DNA of 64,000 bases from Deuterostichococcus epilithicus (GCA_033439295.1 JAVTLE010000023.1:3756530-3820529), one strand, 5' to 3'; counted from the first letter of the stretch, positions 21,674 to 33,548 are shown. A program made the numbers and translations. Notes: generated by a model from the letters alone, not told the origin.

Positions 21674-23247
21674 ATGCAGCACCCAAAGAAGGAGCCTATC
21701 ACAAAGCAGATGGACGACCGGCTGCACTCGTATCTGCTGCAGCACACTCGTGAGCCGCAGGTGCGCTGCGGTTTTGCGACTGCCGCCCATGAGCACATGG
21801 GCTCAGCAAAATGCATCATCCCGGCTCCACATGCCCGCCACTCACTCATGCTGCTCCCGACCAGACTCATCCAATAGGCAGATGATTCGCCACATGCTGA
21901 TTTGCGCAGATTCTGGACGACCTGAGGCGGGAGACAGAGGCTGCCATGCCCGTTGGAGCGCGCATGCTGGTGTCACCGGAGCAGGGCCAGTTCATGGCTT
22001 TCCTGATACAGAGCCTTGGCGTGCGGCGCGCAATCGAGGTCGGCGTGTTCACGGGGTACTCCTCGACCGTCATCGCGATGGTGAGCCCTGCCAGCACCAG
22101 CACTGGCAGCGCGCGCACCCACATGCAGAGGTTTCGTGATCCACGCTTTGGACCAAGGCCCCACCAGCTCTATCTGGACCCCGCATCCGCGGCAGCCCCT
22201 GACGGGCAACCCAGGCACTGTGCGCCTGCCCGTGGCAGGACAGGCGCTGCCCGAGGACGGCGAGCTGGTGGCGTGTGACCGGGACGCCAGGGCCATGGAC
22301 ATCGCACGGAAGTACTGGAAGCAGGCCGGCGTCACGCATAAGGTCGTTGAAACATTTCTGAACAATCGTCAGATTCACCCCGACGCTGCTCTGAGCTCGT
22401 TGTCAGGAAGATCAGCTGCAGTGTGTCGCAAGCTTTCTGTAGAGCCTGCCACTGTCGGCAATGTGGCACCTGGCATCACTGCTGGAGTCGTGTGCTGTGG
22501 GCAAGACTCCGTCACGGTGCGCACTGCGCGGCCGGAGCTGCTGTCGAGATGGCTGTGGCTGCCTCCATTTCGTGATCAGGACACCAAGCAACGCTCCATG
22601 GTGGCGCAGGTTCGTGAACGGTTAGGGCTGGCGACGGCTTCCCTGGAGCAGCTGCTCTTGGACGGGGGGGCAGACGCCTTCGACTTTGCATTCATTGGTG
22701 CGGCTCCAAAGCTTAGAGGCATCGCCTGCAGTTCCGACCCTGGGTCCTACAGTCACGTTAGCGCACCGACCTCATCTCCGTGAGGCCCAGGTTTGCATAG
22801 TACAGCTGCAAACTGGTTGGTAGTACGGCAGCAATTTGGACGTGGCGCGCAGACGCCGACAAGCGGGCGACAGACGGCTACTACGAACAGCTGCTGCGGT
22901 TGGTGCGCCCTGGCGGCATAATCGCTGTCGACAACGTCCTGTTCCGCGGCCGCGTCGCTGACCTGGAGGTGCGGAGGTTGCGAACACGGACGCATGGCTT
23001 CGGCACGGCGTTGTGCGTGGATGACTGCTGGTTCGGGCCACAGATGGGGGGCAGAACGGTTTATGCACAAGTGAACGCGAGCTGCTTGACCCCACGCCCC
23101 GACGCGGTCGGTCTGCCTGCCGAGCAGGACATGGACAAAAAGGTGATCGCATTGAGGGACTTCAACGCCAAGCTGCTGGCGGACGAGCGAGTGACCCTCA
23201 GCATCGTGCCCGTGGGCGATGGCATGGCACTGTGCCGGCGGCGGTGA
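21674..23247 (+). CDS. SAM-dependent O-methyltransferase, caffeoyl-CoA OMT family
   Basis: Class I cation-dependent O-methyltransferase (family 3); the natural substrate in algae is unknown. Proposed start ATG 21674 gives MQHPKKEPITKQMDDRLHSY LLQHTREPQ, the usual N-terminal helix of the family, though an upstream exon is possible. Next exons: ILDDLRRETEAAMPVGARML (about 21911-21970), then QFMAFLIQSLGVRRAIEVGV FTGYSS (the SAM-binding motif I, E-V-G-V-F-T-G-Y-S). Then come LPEDGELVACDRDARAMDIA RKYWKQAG (acidic loop D-R-D), ERLGLATASLEQLL, DAFDFAFIGA and DADKRATDGYYEQLLRLVRP GGIIAVDNVLFRGRVAD (metal-site D-N). The end is LRDFNAKLLADERVTLSIVP VGDGMALCRRR with TGA at 23245-23247. In the usual FIDA-D-K motif, A precedes an intron and DADK follows it. 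All core motifs are intact. Confidence 0.9.
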
Positions 23248-23916
23248 TGGCCCTGACGTCGCAAGCCGGCAGACTCCATGCGGTGGAGGGCACGCGCCAT
23301 AGCAGGCAGGCGGTGGTGCACGGACCGAAGAGCAATCCCTTCGATGCGGTGTTGCGGTGCCTCGAGAGAGTGAGATATCAGAGTGAAGCTCCGGTGGGAC
23401 AGGTCGAAGCCAATGCACAGGATGCGCGGCATCTCGAATTGATGGTCTGGCCATACCTCTAGCTAGCATTTCGGAGTTGCCGCTGATGTGGCACAGATGG
23501 ATCTACTTACTGCCGCATGCAGGTGTGTGGTGCATTGTAATTTGGGTCTGGCATTACAACACGATTGAGGCTGCCTAGCAGGTGCCACAAGACCATGTAA
23601 AACTCTAGGTAGGTAGATCCCAAGCGAATACACACCATTGGTTGCTGGATGCATGATGGCTACTGTACACTGCATCGTTCAGGCGACCAAGCTTTGGGGA
23701 CGTTCGCGGTGGTAACAGCGGTGCATGCTGCAGGCGTAACTTGTTTGCAACTTGTGGCTGCGACGGTCTGAATGTGGGAGCCACATGCATGGAATGCTCC
23801 TGCTTGAGCCGGGAAGTGCGGACATAGCCGTTAAGTGTTGGTTGCTTGTTTAGACGCTCCCCCTCGTCCGGGCCGTAGTCGTCACGGCGGCGCCAGAAAA
23901 TCGCCAGAAGAACCAA
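23248..23916. other. Convergent intergenic region
   Basis: About 670 bases between the methyltransferase stop and the stop of the FHA/SMAP gene. Lower GC and several stop codons in every frame are consistent with 3' UTRs. A minus-strand frame at 23605-23916 is a read-through of the FHA/SMAP 3' side and has no domain. Confidence 0.5.
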
Positions 23917-26900
23917 TCAGAGGCCGAGGCCCACAGTATGGCGGTTGCCGCGCTTCAGTCCCTCCAGGAAATTTCTCTCCAGCTCCCCCTCCAGACGCTC
24001 CTGCTGCTCCCCTGCAGTTGAACATGCGGGGATGTGTCAGAAAAAACCGCATAGAAGTACAATGAAGAGCGTCCCCATTCCCGCGCAACCAAGGGCAACG
24101 AGTAGCACCAACAGCGCCACTGCCGCCAGGAGACAATTCGAAAAGCGTTTGTAAGCACAGCTGTGGTGCTAGCATCACCCTGCTTGACCCCGCTGCCTGG
24201 CACCAACCGCAGGTGCAGGAGAACCCAATCGTTGCAGGCGAGTCCAGAACAGGCAGGAACAGCTCACTCTGGGGAAGTTGGCGGTCGAACAGCTGAGATC
24301 CCTGTGGCCCACTGCTTAGCGGCGGCCCCTGGGCGGGCTTTACACCCTGCAGCAAGCACCCGCACATTCTCTACGTCAGCAGGCATCGTCAGGACAGCAC
24401 AGGGTGCTGGTCTGCAGGACACGCACGCATCTGTTTGCGCATGCGAGACGATGTGCAGCTCGAGCTGCGGCATGACGAGACCGTAGGCCAGTGTTGTGGA
24501 CGTCTCGGCTGGCAGGCCAATGTTGCGGACGCCTCAGCCGGCAGGTATAGCAGAGGTATTCAGATGTTGAGGAGCGTGAGTCAGGTGTCGAGATTCTCAG
24601 GCGCACCATGAGGCGCTGGAACTTGTCCTTGTCGGCGTCGCTGGCAAACTCAGCAGTGTCCCAGTGGTTGGCGCCGGCGTGCACTCCCAGCGCTGGCGCC
24701 TCGGCCTGTCGTCGAGCACTGACGGCGTCACCAATGGGACGAGGGAGAAAGCCGCTCGCGTACAAGCCGAGAAGTGCTGTAACCACTGGCGGCAGCGGTC
24801 TGCTGTGCGTGGTCTAGGATGGGCACGGCTGCAGCGCGGCTGCAGATCGGCTGGCATGGAGGCACAGCATTGACGGGTAAGCAGAGCAGCAGCCGGGCAA
24901 AGGGAATCCCTAGCTCAGCAAGACCGCAGGAAAACCACAGAATAACAGGCCGCGCACCTTCTTAGCGCCCCAAAGCAGCTTCTTCTTTTGCGCCGCGTCC
25001 AGCCCGCCGCCGCCGCCGCCATTCCCCGGGCCGCCCATCATGGATCTCACTGCAGAAGGGCCACACAGAGCGAATCGTTCAGCCTCCTCAGCCTGCCTGG
25101 GCGAGCCCTGTTTTGTGTACCAGCTGCTGACTGGGGGCGGCCTCCGGCGCCTCTTGCCTCTCCGTGCCCTGCCACCGGCTGGCTTGTGCAAACCACCGCA
25201 GAGCTGAACCGCAGGGCTGTGCAGCAGGGCTGTGGTGCGGTTGCAGGTCCCAGCCAGCCCCTCCGCCACTGCACATGCCTGCAATCGTCCAGGCCTGTGG
25301 CGCACTCGCAAGCGAGGGGTCAGTCGCAGAGGATGCGCTTTGAGTTTGTCGGATCTTCACCAGCACGCATACTGAAATCGGTGCTCGCTCAAATCGCCCG
25401 CCACAACCACTGCGGCCCAGCCCAAGGCTGTCTTCCAGCAGTGTCTTGAGCCAAGCTCGCCAGTCTTTGCCGCTGCCGCGGCGCCCATCCCTCACCGAGG
25501 CCCCTGCAGCCACAGACACAAGGACTCCGCCAGGGCAGCTCACGAGCCAACAGATGGAGTTGAAACTAGTCTCCTTGCCACCGCGACCGCCCTGTGGACT
25601 GCCCTATAGACTGCCCTGTGGATGAGGGACAAAATGCCCTGAGCAACTTGAAGTTGAGGCGAGCGGCTCTGTAAGGACCGAGACAGTCACTCTTTGTCGC
25701 TACAACATCTTGGGAGGGCACTCGAAGTCAATGGCCAGCCCCGCCAAACATTCTCTGCTCACCAATGTCGATGGGGTTGGCGGCCGGCGCTGGAGGCTCC
25801 TTGAAAACAGCCTGCCGGGCGCGCTGCTCGTCAGCAGCCTTGGAATCCTCTTCACGATTGAATCGCGCGCCCCTCCCGCGCCTGTGCCCGAGATTGCAGC
25901 TTGAACAGCGGCACACGCCGCAGAGGCCTGGCCTTTGCCCTAATCCATGAATGACAACCAGCATGGACCTCCAGAGCGACTTCAAGGCGTGCCACCGCAT
26001 CGAAGGCAACAGAGCACTATCACCAGGCACTCACTACCAAGCTGGCCGATGTACAGCTGGCCAAGTGGTCCACACAACCGCACCGTGCGGGGCTGCGGCT
26101 GCGCCGACGGTCGCGCCGCCGAGCGTCCGGCGAAGGTGAGCGGCGACCGTTGGTGGTCCTGCGCATCAGCCATGGCCGGGTCCGATTAGGTCGGACTGGA
26201 ATCAGAAGTCGAATGCAGTGCTGCGAGGGACACCATTCATCAGCAATCCCCGCCACGGGCGCGAGCTACGCTTTGTCACTGTGTCAGCTTGAGTGCCAGT
26301 GCGTCGCATGTGCCAGCACCCCGTGCCAGCACCCTGTTGCAGGACAACACCAGGAAGGGGGCACGACACCCAACACTGGGGGCCAAATAGATGAGACACA
26401 CGCAGTGTGCAAGGCACTCGCCTGGCAGGCGCCCGCCTGGGGACGGGCGAGGAGCGGCGCGGAGGCGGGGATCGCGCACGCCTGCGGCCGTCGGATGAGC
26501 CGCCAGCGCCACCTGGCCGCCGCCCACGCTGCCGTGGGTCCAGCTCCTGCACCGGGGGGCGGTCCCTGACGCCACGCTCGGCGCTGCGGCTGCGGTGCCG
26601 AGGGCTGCATGCCCTGTCGCCGGCGCCGGCGTCGCTGCCGGGCGGGCTGCCGTTCGGTGCGGAGACTTCGGAGGCGTGGCAGCTGTCCCACTTGCTGCGC
26701 TGGTCGTCTGCAGCTGGGCCTGCTGCAGTGCCCGAGGGAAGCCACAGCTCAGTCTCAGAGCAGATTGAGGTGGCGATTGTTGAAGGGTGAACTGGAACTC
26801 AACCGTGGCACAGGCGCATGGTTGGCACCTGCCGAGCGCCTCTGCCGCGTCAGCTTGAAAACCGTTGGGCAGGCGGCAATCTTGATCGAGTCGCCGCTGA

Positions 26901-27373
26901 CCACCCGCGCCTTAGCATGCGTTTCCAGGCGCTCGCCATTCAGCACGGTGCCTGCAGCACGACGGAAACTGGACTGACAAGAGCTACATGCGAAGTTCAG
27001 GTCACACTACACACCGTGATGGTGCATGCCAGCTGTCAGAGGCTAAGCGAGATGGCAGCAGCATCCCGCGGAAAAATGCGGCAACCCTCGGAAGTTTTGA
27101 CCCACCGTGTGCAGAGCCTAGGTCCACCAGGAACAGATCCCCTTTGGCGTCGTACGCCAGGCACGCGTGCACGCGGCTGGCGGACTTGTGCGCCACGCAG
27201 ATATCAACTGCCTGGCCGTTGCGGCCGAGCAGGTATGCTGCCTTCCTGTTCACTGGCCAGCTCTCCGGCGACTGCTCCCCAGCCTCTGGGACCTCTGTTA
27301 TCAGCAAAAGGCCAGCATGTATCGACTGGGCGGGGGCTACAGCCCACTGCGGGACCTTTGAAGCGTCCCCCAT
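23917..27373 (-). CDS. NIPP1-like FHA protein with RS-rich middle and SMAP tail
   Basis: Probable nuclear phosphothreonine-binding protein linked to PP1 or splicing. ATG 27373 opens MGDASKVPQWAVAPAQSIHA. The FHA domain reads NRKAAYLLGRNGQAVDICVA, HKSASRVHACLAYD, FLVDLGSAHGTVLNGERLET and VSGDSIKIAACPTVFKLT, with the G-R, S-R-V-H and GSAHGT-NG signatures intact and close to NIPP1. The next exon (about 26410-26745) is Arg/Ser/Pro rich (SSDGRRRARSPPPRRSSPVP). Another RS stretch (DARRRDRRRSRSPAR) lies near 26110. From about 25905 onward exons join in phase: FNREEDSKAADEQRARQAVF, MMGGPGNGGGGGGLDAAQKK KLLWGAKK, ANHWDTAEFASDADKDKFQR LM, GVKPAQGPPLSSGPQGSQLF and ERLEGELERNFLEGLKRGNR HTVGLGL. TGA is at 23917-23919. 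This tail matches the small acidic protein (SMAP) domain. One junction in the RS region is not phase-resolved, so two adjacent genes remain possible. Confidence 0.78.
24486..24543. repeat. 29-bp direct tandem repeat beside a FHA/SMAP exon
   Basis: Two 29-base units start at 24486 and 24515 and differ at about four positions; each begins GGCCA and contains TGTTG. They lie in the intron between the SMAP exon ending QRLM and the GVKPAQG exon. Confidence 0.85.
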
Positions 27374-28204
27374 CGAAGCCGGTACCAAGCAACCTGTTTC
27401 AGATGATCACGGCAAATCGAGGGGGCGCAGCCACAGCCAGGCCCTGCAAGCCCGACTGCTGTGCGTTTGTCGACATCCTTGCAAACTGGTACTCTCGCTG
27501 GGCTCAACCGATCGACGCATTACTGTCGCGTGGCCCTGGTCGCAGGAAGCAGTTGCGAAGTCTGAGGCAACCAAGTTTCTGGAGCTGCAAGTCGCAGTCA
27601 CTTATTTCACCTTGCGTTCCGTCATCACGCACAGTAAACTTTGCGCCTAGGCTGACTGCACGGGTGCATTTGCCGCGCGCTGCTGCAGAATTCGACTCGC
27701 GACCATCCACTGGCGTGTCACTGGCTTGACGTCCATTTGCAACAGAGGTTCATTTGCAGGAGAATTTCCGGCTCCAATCGCGCTTTGCAGCAGCCGCTGC
27801 GGAGCTGGGCTGAGACATCTGCCGGTCAGCAGAGACGTCCGCCTTTGGCATCGAAGTCCCCAGAAGCTGCGGGTGCAGCTCGGCGAGAGCTGCCGCCGGC
27901 ACAGTGGCAGGGTCTTGGCACGCCCGCTTTGTGTTGCCAGCGACTTAGCCTCGCGCAGGCAGCCTTTGGGGCATCTTCCGTAGCCTGCGACCGCACGTAG
28001 CACACATGGTAAGGCCCGCCACGCTGCGGCTTGCCAAGACATGCGGCTGTTTGTTGCTGTTGAGGACCGAATGCGCTGCTCATTACGTTCTGTTGGAGCC
28101 ACTGCCAGCAGCTCAAATATTGGCTGCTATGTCTGGCGCCCCGCGCCGGCCTCCCGCCTGCTGTTACCTGCACCATTTATAACTGACGTCCTGTGCATGG
28201 GCTG
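27374..28204. promoter_or_regulatory. Divergent intergenic region, FHA/SMAP gene / TIM14
   Basis: About 830 bases between two divergent starts. Open frames on both strands (for example 27407-27601 and 27647-28102, -) show no domain and lack splice logic, so I read the region as promoters and 5' UTRs. No repeats seen. Confidence 0.4.
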
Positions 28205-28705
28205 ATGCAGACGACGCCACTTCTGGCCGGGCTTGGCGTGGCCGCAGCCGCTTACGGCAGCAGGGCAGCCCTCCAAATGTACCAAGCCTTCAAAGTAGCG
28301 CCGCCGCGGTTGCGGCAGTTCTACAAGGTGGGTGGCGCGGCAGCACCTGTTATCCTGTCCAGCTTGCAGCGCGCAGTCAGACACACCTTGTCCATTGCGA
28401 CGCAGTTTGACCGTCGCGAGATCTTCCAGCGTACACTATGTACCCGATGATGTTTGCATACATGGCTCAACCCTGTGGGGTGTGAATGGCAGGGCGGTTT
28501 CCAGTCGGAGATGACGCGGCGGGAGGCCGCACAGATACTAGGCGTCCGGGAGTCTGCCGCAGAAGACCGCGTCAAGGACGCGCACCGCAAGCTGATGGTG
28601 GCCAACCACCCCGATGCCGGCGGCAGCAGCTTCATTGCGGCGAAGGTCAATGAGGCGAAGGACATGCTGCTGGGCAAGTCACGCCGCGCCGGCTCAGCCT
28701 TTTGA
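28205..28705 (+). CDS. TIM14: TIM14/PAM18 J-protein of the mitochondrial import motor
   Basis: Inner-membrane J-protein that stimulates mtHsp70 in the PAM motor of the TIM23 translocase. Exon 1 (28205-28327) begins MQTTPLLAGLGVAAAAYGSR, the single N-terminal membrane helix, followed by AALQMYQAFKVAPPRLRQFY. Exon 2 (28493-28705) starts in phase with GGFQSEMTRREAAQILGVRE, then HRKLMVANHPDAGGSSFIAA with the HPD motif essential for Hsp70 activation, and ends VNEAKDMLLGKSRRAGSAF. The length (111 residues), single helix and truncated J-domain match TIM14/DNAJC19. The GGF at the exon 2 start is the usual MTRREA lead-in of this family. A copy of the exon 2 end lies just downstream. Confidence 0.95.
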
Positions 28706-28762
28706 GCCGTGCGGTTGATCGGGGTTTCCGAAGCAGTTGGCAAGGGACTGCAGCGGCTTTTG

Positions 28763-28813
28763 AAAGTCAATGAGGCCAAGGACATGCTGCTGGGCAGATT
28801 GCGCAGCGGATAA
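28763..28813 (+). repeat. Tandem copy of the TIM14 exon 2 end, with its own stop
   Basis: The stretch GTCAATGAGGCxAAGGACAT plus about 14 more bases occurs at 28646 inside exon 2 and again at 28766, offset 120. It is preceded by an AG and stays open as KVNEAKDMLLGRLRSG to TAA at 28811-28813. It replaces the normal tail KSRRAGSAF. It may be a decaying duplicate or an alternative last exon. Confidence 0.9.
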
Positions 28814-29124
28814 CTAAGCGTTCGGACACGGAGGTTTATTGCGAGTTGGGCTGGCGAGGGGCTGCAGCAGGTTCAGCACAAATCTGATGCAGCTTTGATC
28901 ACAGCATGGTGAACGACTGAGCATGATGCAGAAGCAAGAGTTTCGACAGTACAAGGTGCTGACCAAGTTTGTTGGAAGCTGTCGTTGACGAGATTGAGTT
29001 TTCAGTTCCTGAATGTCTCGAATGTTCTCGTGTTCTCGTGTTCTGCAGAGACACAGCGGTTCTCGTTTCATTTACGGTCGTTTCTGTCGAATCAGTCTCC
29101 GAGCTCATAGGATTAGTCTCCAAT
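28814..29124. other. Convergent intergenic region
   Basis: About 310 bases between the TIM14 duplicate and the deaminase stop. Lower GC, consistent with 3' UTRs. A short repeated string based on TTCTCGTG near 29025-29045 is the only pattern seen. Confidence 0.45.
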
Positions 29125-31661
29125 TCAGTCCCGGCGTGCCCGTCTGCCGGCGAGCATCCTCCACTTCAGCCGCGCTCGGTCAGTCGGCGGCAGGAAGGTG
29201 TAGTCCACTGCCGCCGCTGCCAGCTTCTTCAGACTCTCTTCGCCCAGCTTGAAGCTGGCAGCTGCAATGGCGTACTCCTCGGAGAGGCTTGTGCCGAAGA
29301 CGCCACTGTCATCTACATTGAAAGCCAGACCATACTGACACGTCTGGCTTGACAACATGCCGACGACAGCCTGGTTTGCTGTAAGTATTATGCTACAACG
29401 AGAGCGATGCATGGCAGAATGCCAACAGCTGTCATGCTGAAGATCCGGGCATGCATGCCAGCCCTACCTGTGCACAGGACCACCGGGTGCCCTGACGGCA
29501 GAAACACAGTTGTTCTCGCACAGCTGTTGCGCTTGCAGCAACACGAGTGCAAAGGGTCATATGCAGCTGCGCAGGCAGTGCAGCATGCGAGCCAACCCCC
29601 ACCTGTGAGGTACAGCTCCTGGAAGTGGTGTGCGTCATACCCTGCCACGCTCTCTACATCAACACAGGCGCATGTGTCAGCCACTTCACTACAGATGCTG
29701 CGAGGCAAGGCCGCATATTTCTTTCCTCCACTCAGGAATGCACACCAGTTGGCTGCAGAGCACATGACCCCCTGTGCACCTGTCAGGACGTTGCTGCTCA
29801 GGCACAGCTCCACGGGGATGCGGGACGACTGAAATGTTGCGGACAGCCGCTCGTCCAGGCAGCACATGTGGCCCAGGCGCTCAGGCGCCCACGCCAGCAT
29901 CGCCGTCGTCTCAGCAGGGTTGTACACCTGCACGACATTCGGCAGCCATCCTCGACGGTGGAATAGCAGGCCCTTCCAGGCAGAAACCAAGAGACAGTGG
30001 ATGCTGCTGCCTCCTGGACGATGTGCTTGAACCTGTGCCGAGCAGTCTGACATGTGGCGATCGTGTGCAACGCAGGCGGCGGGCATAGACTCGAGGTGCA
30101 AGACTGCGAAGCTTCAGAGGTGAAGACAGGCACCACCTCGCCTGCGTGCAGCGTGACGGCCAGGCCTTTGCGGCGTGCCAGGTTCAGCGCCGGAAGCCAG
30201 GTGCTCCATTCCCCCAGCTCCGGATTCCCTGATGACACCGCATAGGTGTGCACGATGTTGTTGGGGTTTCAAATGCCAGCTCGAGTCGACGCTGCAGCAT
30301 CTGCAACCTGGGTGTGGGTGCACGGCTGCACTCAAATGAGTGTGAGGAGTCGCCATCCAGATAGCATGGCACTCAAATGCAATCCCTTCAGGCGAACTCT
30401 CGCCCACAGCAGTGCCCGCCTGCAGTTGACAGAGCACCGCTGAGGGCGCTGACACATGGGCATGACGTCGCCTTGACAACAGCCCGTCCTGCACGCCGCA
30501 TCCTCTGTCAGCCGCAGCCCGCGATGCTCTCCATGCTGCAGCTGGCTCTCAAGCTGATACCGGCCGAAATTGTGCACCTCTTCGGGGTTTAGATCTGTGC
30601 ACCTGACAGGTCGATGCCGACGACGCCACGAGGCATGAGCTCCGCCGCCAGCTCGACGGTTTCGATGGCCGCGAGCTCCGACTCCCGCCGGTCGATGCTG
30701 AGCAGTAGCCGGCAGTCGGTGCCAGTCGCGGCCGCCGCAGCGTCGATGCCCGCCAGCACTGCCTCCGTGTAGGACCGCTTTGTCATGCTGTGCTCCGGCC
30801 GCGACTGCCGTGGCAACACCCCGCTGTAAATCTTGAGCTGCTGCTGCCAGGCTTGCTCATGGCACTGTGTCATGCAGTATGGATGCGGTTGTGATTTTAA
30901 GACATTGGCTCCCTGGCCAAGTGGCTGGGCAGAGACTGGACCCCAATTCTGAGACTCGTGCTTTGAGGACCCCGCCTTTGGCGTCGTGCGCAACTCAATG
31001 TACACAACATTGTCCGCCGCAAAGTCGTCAACCACCTGCACCCCAACAACTTTACTAGGTCATCGCTGCACAGGAGGGGCAGCCAATGCTGCCGACCCAT
31101 GAGCAGTGGCGCGCTCCAGCGAGCCATGTGCTGCCTGCTGCAGATGGGGCGGCATCCTCACCTCGCGTGCAATGCGGGAGATGGTGTCATGATCCGTCGT
31201 CAGCTCGTGGATGAGCGCAAAGAGCTTGAAGCACTCGGCCAGTGTCTTGTCGCCTGCGAACGTGTTGATGACGCGGCGTGGAGCTTTGCCATGGCAGCAA
31301 CTGCCCGGATGGCTTCATGGTTGTTGGCGCCAACGTGCAGAACAGTGTGACCTGCTTAACATGTGAATCAGCTTCGGTGGGGAACCTGCCCTTGGATATG
31401 AGCCGCAGCTGCGACTCGTCAGCGCCCCTCGCCTGCGCCAGCTCACTGCACGCACACATGCCGTGACTCTCTCACGCAGGGGATTGATGAGCATCCGTAC
31501 CGGTCACGTGCGAGCTCCTAGCACTGCCGAACATACACAGCCGAAGAGCCCCACCTCAGAGTGCTGTCCCGCAGCGACCCATTGAGATGCGCATGCAGCT
31601 CGATCTTTATCAGCCCCTTACACAGCGTCAGCAGCTCGTCGCTGAGGTGCGGGCGTTTCAT
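29125..31661 (-). CDS. ADAL: Adenosine/AMP deaminase-like protein (ADAL/MAPDA type)
   Basis: Zinc hydrolase of the adenosine deaminase superfamily. The ADAL/MAPDA branch deaminates N6-methyl-AMP to IMP in the cytosol. ATG 31661 gives [20 protein letters not shown] then [16 protein letters not shown], the family opening with the HxH zinc ligands. Further exons: [20 protein letters not shown] (about 30970-31030), [32 protein letters not shown] (about 30600-30640), [17 protein letters not shown] (the H-GE catalytic pair, about 30135-30185). Then follow [15 protein letters not shown] (about 29850-29895), [14 protein letters not shown] (about 29785-29825), and HPVVLCT split by an intron from [20 protein letters not shown] (about 29255-29315). 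The end [14 protein letters not shown] has its stop at 29125-29127. All zinc and catalytic residues of the family are present. Assignment to MAPDA over adenosine deaminase proper rests on the N-terminal motif and on LSSNV. Confidence 0.92.
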
Positions 31662-32285
31662 CAGCGTCCGAATGTGGCAGCAGCCCTAAACCTGCTGCAG
31701 CTGCGGGGGGCCCAAGTGCGAGCAGATGCGACGGAGGGATTTGAATTCGAAACAAGCCGTGAGCTGCGGGACCGCACAGGGCCCAACCAAGAAACAAACA
31801 GGCATATGTATGTGTCATAAGCCACGGCAGAGAGGGTGGTGTTCTGCTGTACAGCGATCTGGAGGATCTTCATGTCGCAGCATCCCAGATGGATCTCCCT
31901 GCTTCCCGCGGCTAGCCGTTGTGCAACAGCGATGCATCGCCATGCTGCATTAGCATGCCTGTCTGTGGTTTTGGATCCTGAAAGTTGAGCGGTCAGACGG
32001 CGCGAGGCAGCTGCACGCAGGTGCGGCTGGTAATTTGCATGCCACCGGTCACCTGCTGGACCAGAAAACGCGACCCTTCTGATGTTGGAGAGTTCTTGGC
32101 TTCATGCCGAGGAATTCAGCGGCTGATGGTGATAACTCTTATGACGATCCACAAGGCACACGTTGCATCAGACCAGGACTTTGCACGCGTGCAGGGGCAA
32201 TAGCGCCATTCGGAGAGAGCTGACGCTCTCGCGCCAGATGATAGTCTCGCCGTTGTAACTCATATCCATCTGACCCGCAGGCAGT
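31662..32285. promoter_or_regulatory. Divergent intergenic region, deaminase / paralogue A
   Basis: About 620 bases between two divergent starts. Fairly AT-rich around 31800-31990. No TATA box or repeat is convincing. Confidence 0.4.
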
Positions 32286-33548
32286 ATGATGAGCATCTGG
32301 CGACAAGCGGCGGCCCGCTCGAGCCTTACCATGCGATCGGGGCACAGAGCCGCAGCCACCATGTCTGCTGAAGTGAACAAAGGTGGCGCTCTTGCAACAG
32401 CCAGCGGCACCTTCCGCGGCGTGACGCACAATCATGTCGAGATCGCCAACCTCGAGCGCCGCCTCAACGAGGTGCGTTCACGCGTGCGCGGCCATGCGTG
32501 CCGCCGTTCCACCTGCAGAAATTGCATTGACACGAAATTTGCATCAGTTCCCGACCAGATGGTATCGGGAATGAGGACAGCGATGTGGGACAAGAGCGTG
32601 CGCAGCAGCACTTGACGACGTGGTCCATGTTTATCGCTCCTGCAGATCAGCAACATCGCATGGACAACCTCCTGGGCGAGCTCGCGTGGGTGCTTCATTC
32701 CGTGTGAAATGATGGCCAATTCCTGATAATGCTTGGAAGCTCATGATCGGTTACCTAGCAGCAAAGAGTCATCCGGGCACAACAACAATATTGTCTGACT
32801 GCATGCTGCAGTCCTGGGCCTGACCTACGCTGGCACTATTCCAGCGGTGGCCCTCGTGGCCAGCATGCAGGTAGGGCGCGCAGGGCCTCGCCTATTTCAT
32901 GTTCATGTTGTCTGCTGGGTCCACTGCACGGCAGCCCATGATCCTGCACTTGCTTGGGGCAGCGGCTTTGGCACCACGGCTTCTCAGACCTTCCTTCTCA
33001 GACAGAGCATCTGCCTCATCATTGCTGGCCAGGAGTCTGCGGTCCTTTGAGCAGGCGGAGGACATGAAGGCGCAGCCCAACGAGGAGTTCCAAAAAGACC
33101 TCTCACGGTCTGAGCAGCGTATCAGGCGCGCCCGTCTGCTTCATCCGCGTCGATGGCTGAGCGTCGATGGCTGCAGCATCGATTCAAGCTGTTGCAACAG
33201 ACATTCGCAGTGTGCACGGTTGCGCCGCCACTGGTTATTTGTGCGGCAGGGCGCAGATGGCTGCGCACCGCTGTGCCTTCGTTCATGATACCATGCCCTG
33301 TGGTGAGATCGAAGACGCGATTGATTGTGTGCGGCAGGGCGGAGCTGCAGGGTCTGCGCAGCCGCCGCCGAGTGCAGGCTGTGACCGAGCGAGATGGAAG
33401 AACGATAAGCAGTGCACGATGTGGCCCACGCCCAGCAGGTGCATTTCATCATCAGCGGATTCTGGAAACCGTACAGGCGGTGGTCATGCGGCATATCGTT
33501 TTCGGAACGGGGGTCTTGAATGTTCGGCAGCAAGTGCTCATAATCTGA
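32286..33548 (+). CDS. Small one-helix membrane protein of unrecognised family, paralogue A
   Basis: I do not know this family. Exon 1 (32286-32471) starts MMSIWRQAAARSSLTMRSGH, an Arg/Ser/Ala-rich mitochondrial-type presequence, and ends HNHVEIANLERRLNE before GTGCGT. Exon 2 (32646-32685, 40 nt) gives ISNIAWTTSWASS. Exon 3 (32812-32870, 59 nt) gives LLGLTYAGTIPAVALVASMQ, the likely membrane helix. Exon 4 (33055-33125) gives AEDMKAQPNEEFQKDLSRSE QRIR, a charged coiled-coil-like helix. These phases agree. By comparison with paralogue B a final exon starts near 33338 (AELQGLRSRRR...), using a GC donor at 33126. The reading frame then runs to TGA at 33546-33548, longer than in B, so the 3' end may be wrong. 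Helix-membrane-helix topology suggests an organelle inner-membrane anchor. Confidence 0.6.

Noticed and set aside
20952-22139. 395-codon open frame on the plus strand
   Set aside because: It crosses the methyltransferase gene in the wrong frame for the enzyme motifs and shows no domain of its own; GC-rich DNA often leaves such frames open.
26818-27729. 303-codon plus-strand frame
   Set aside because: It is antisense to the FHA exons, which carry clear domain motifs.
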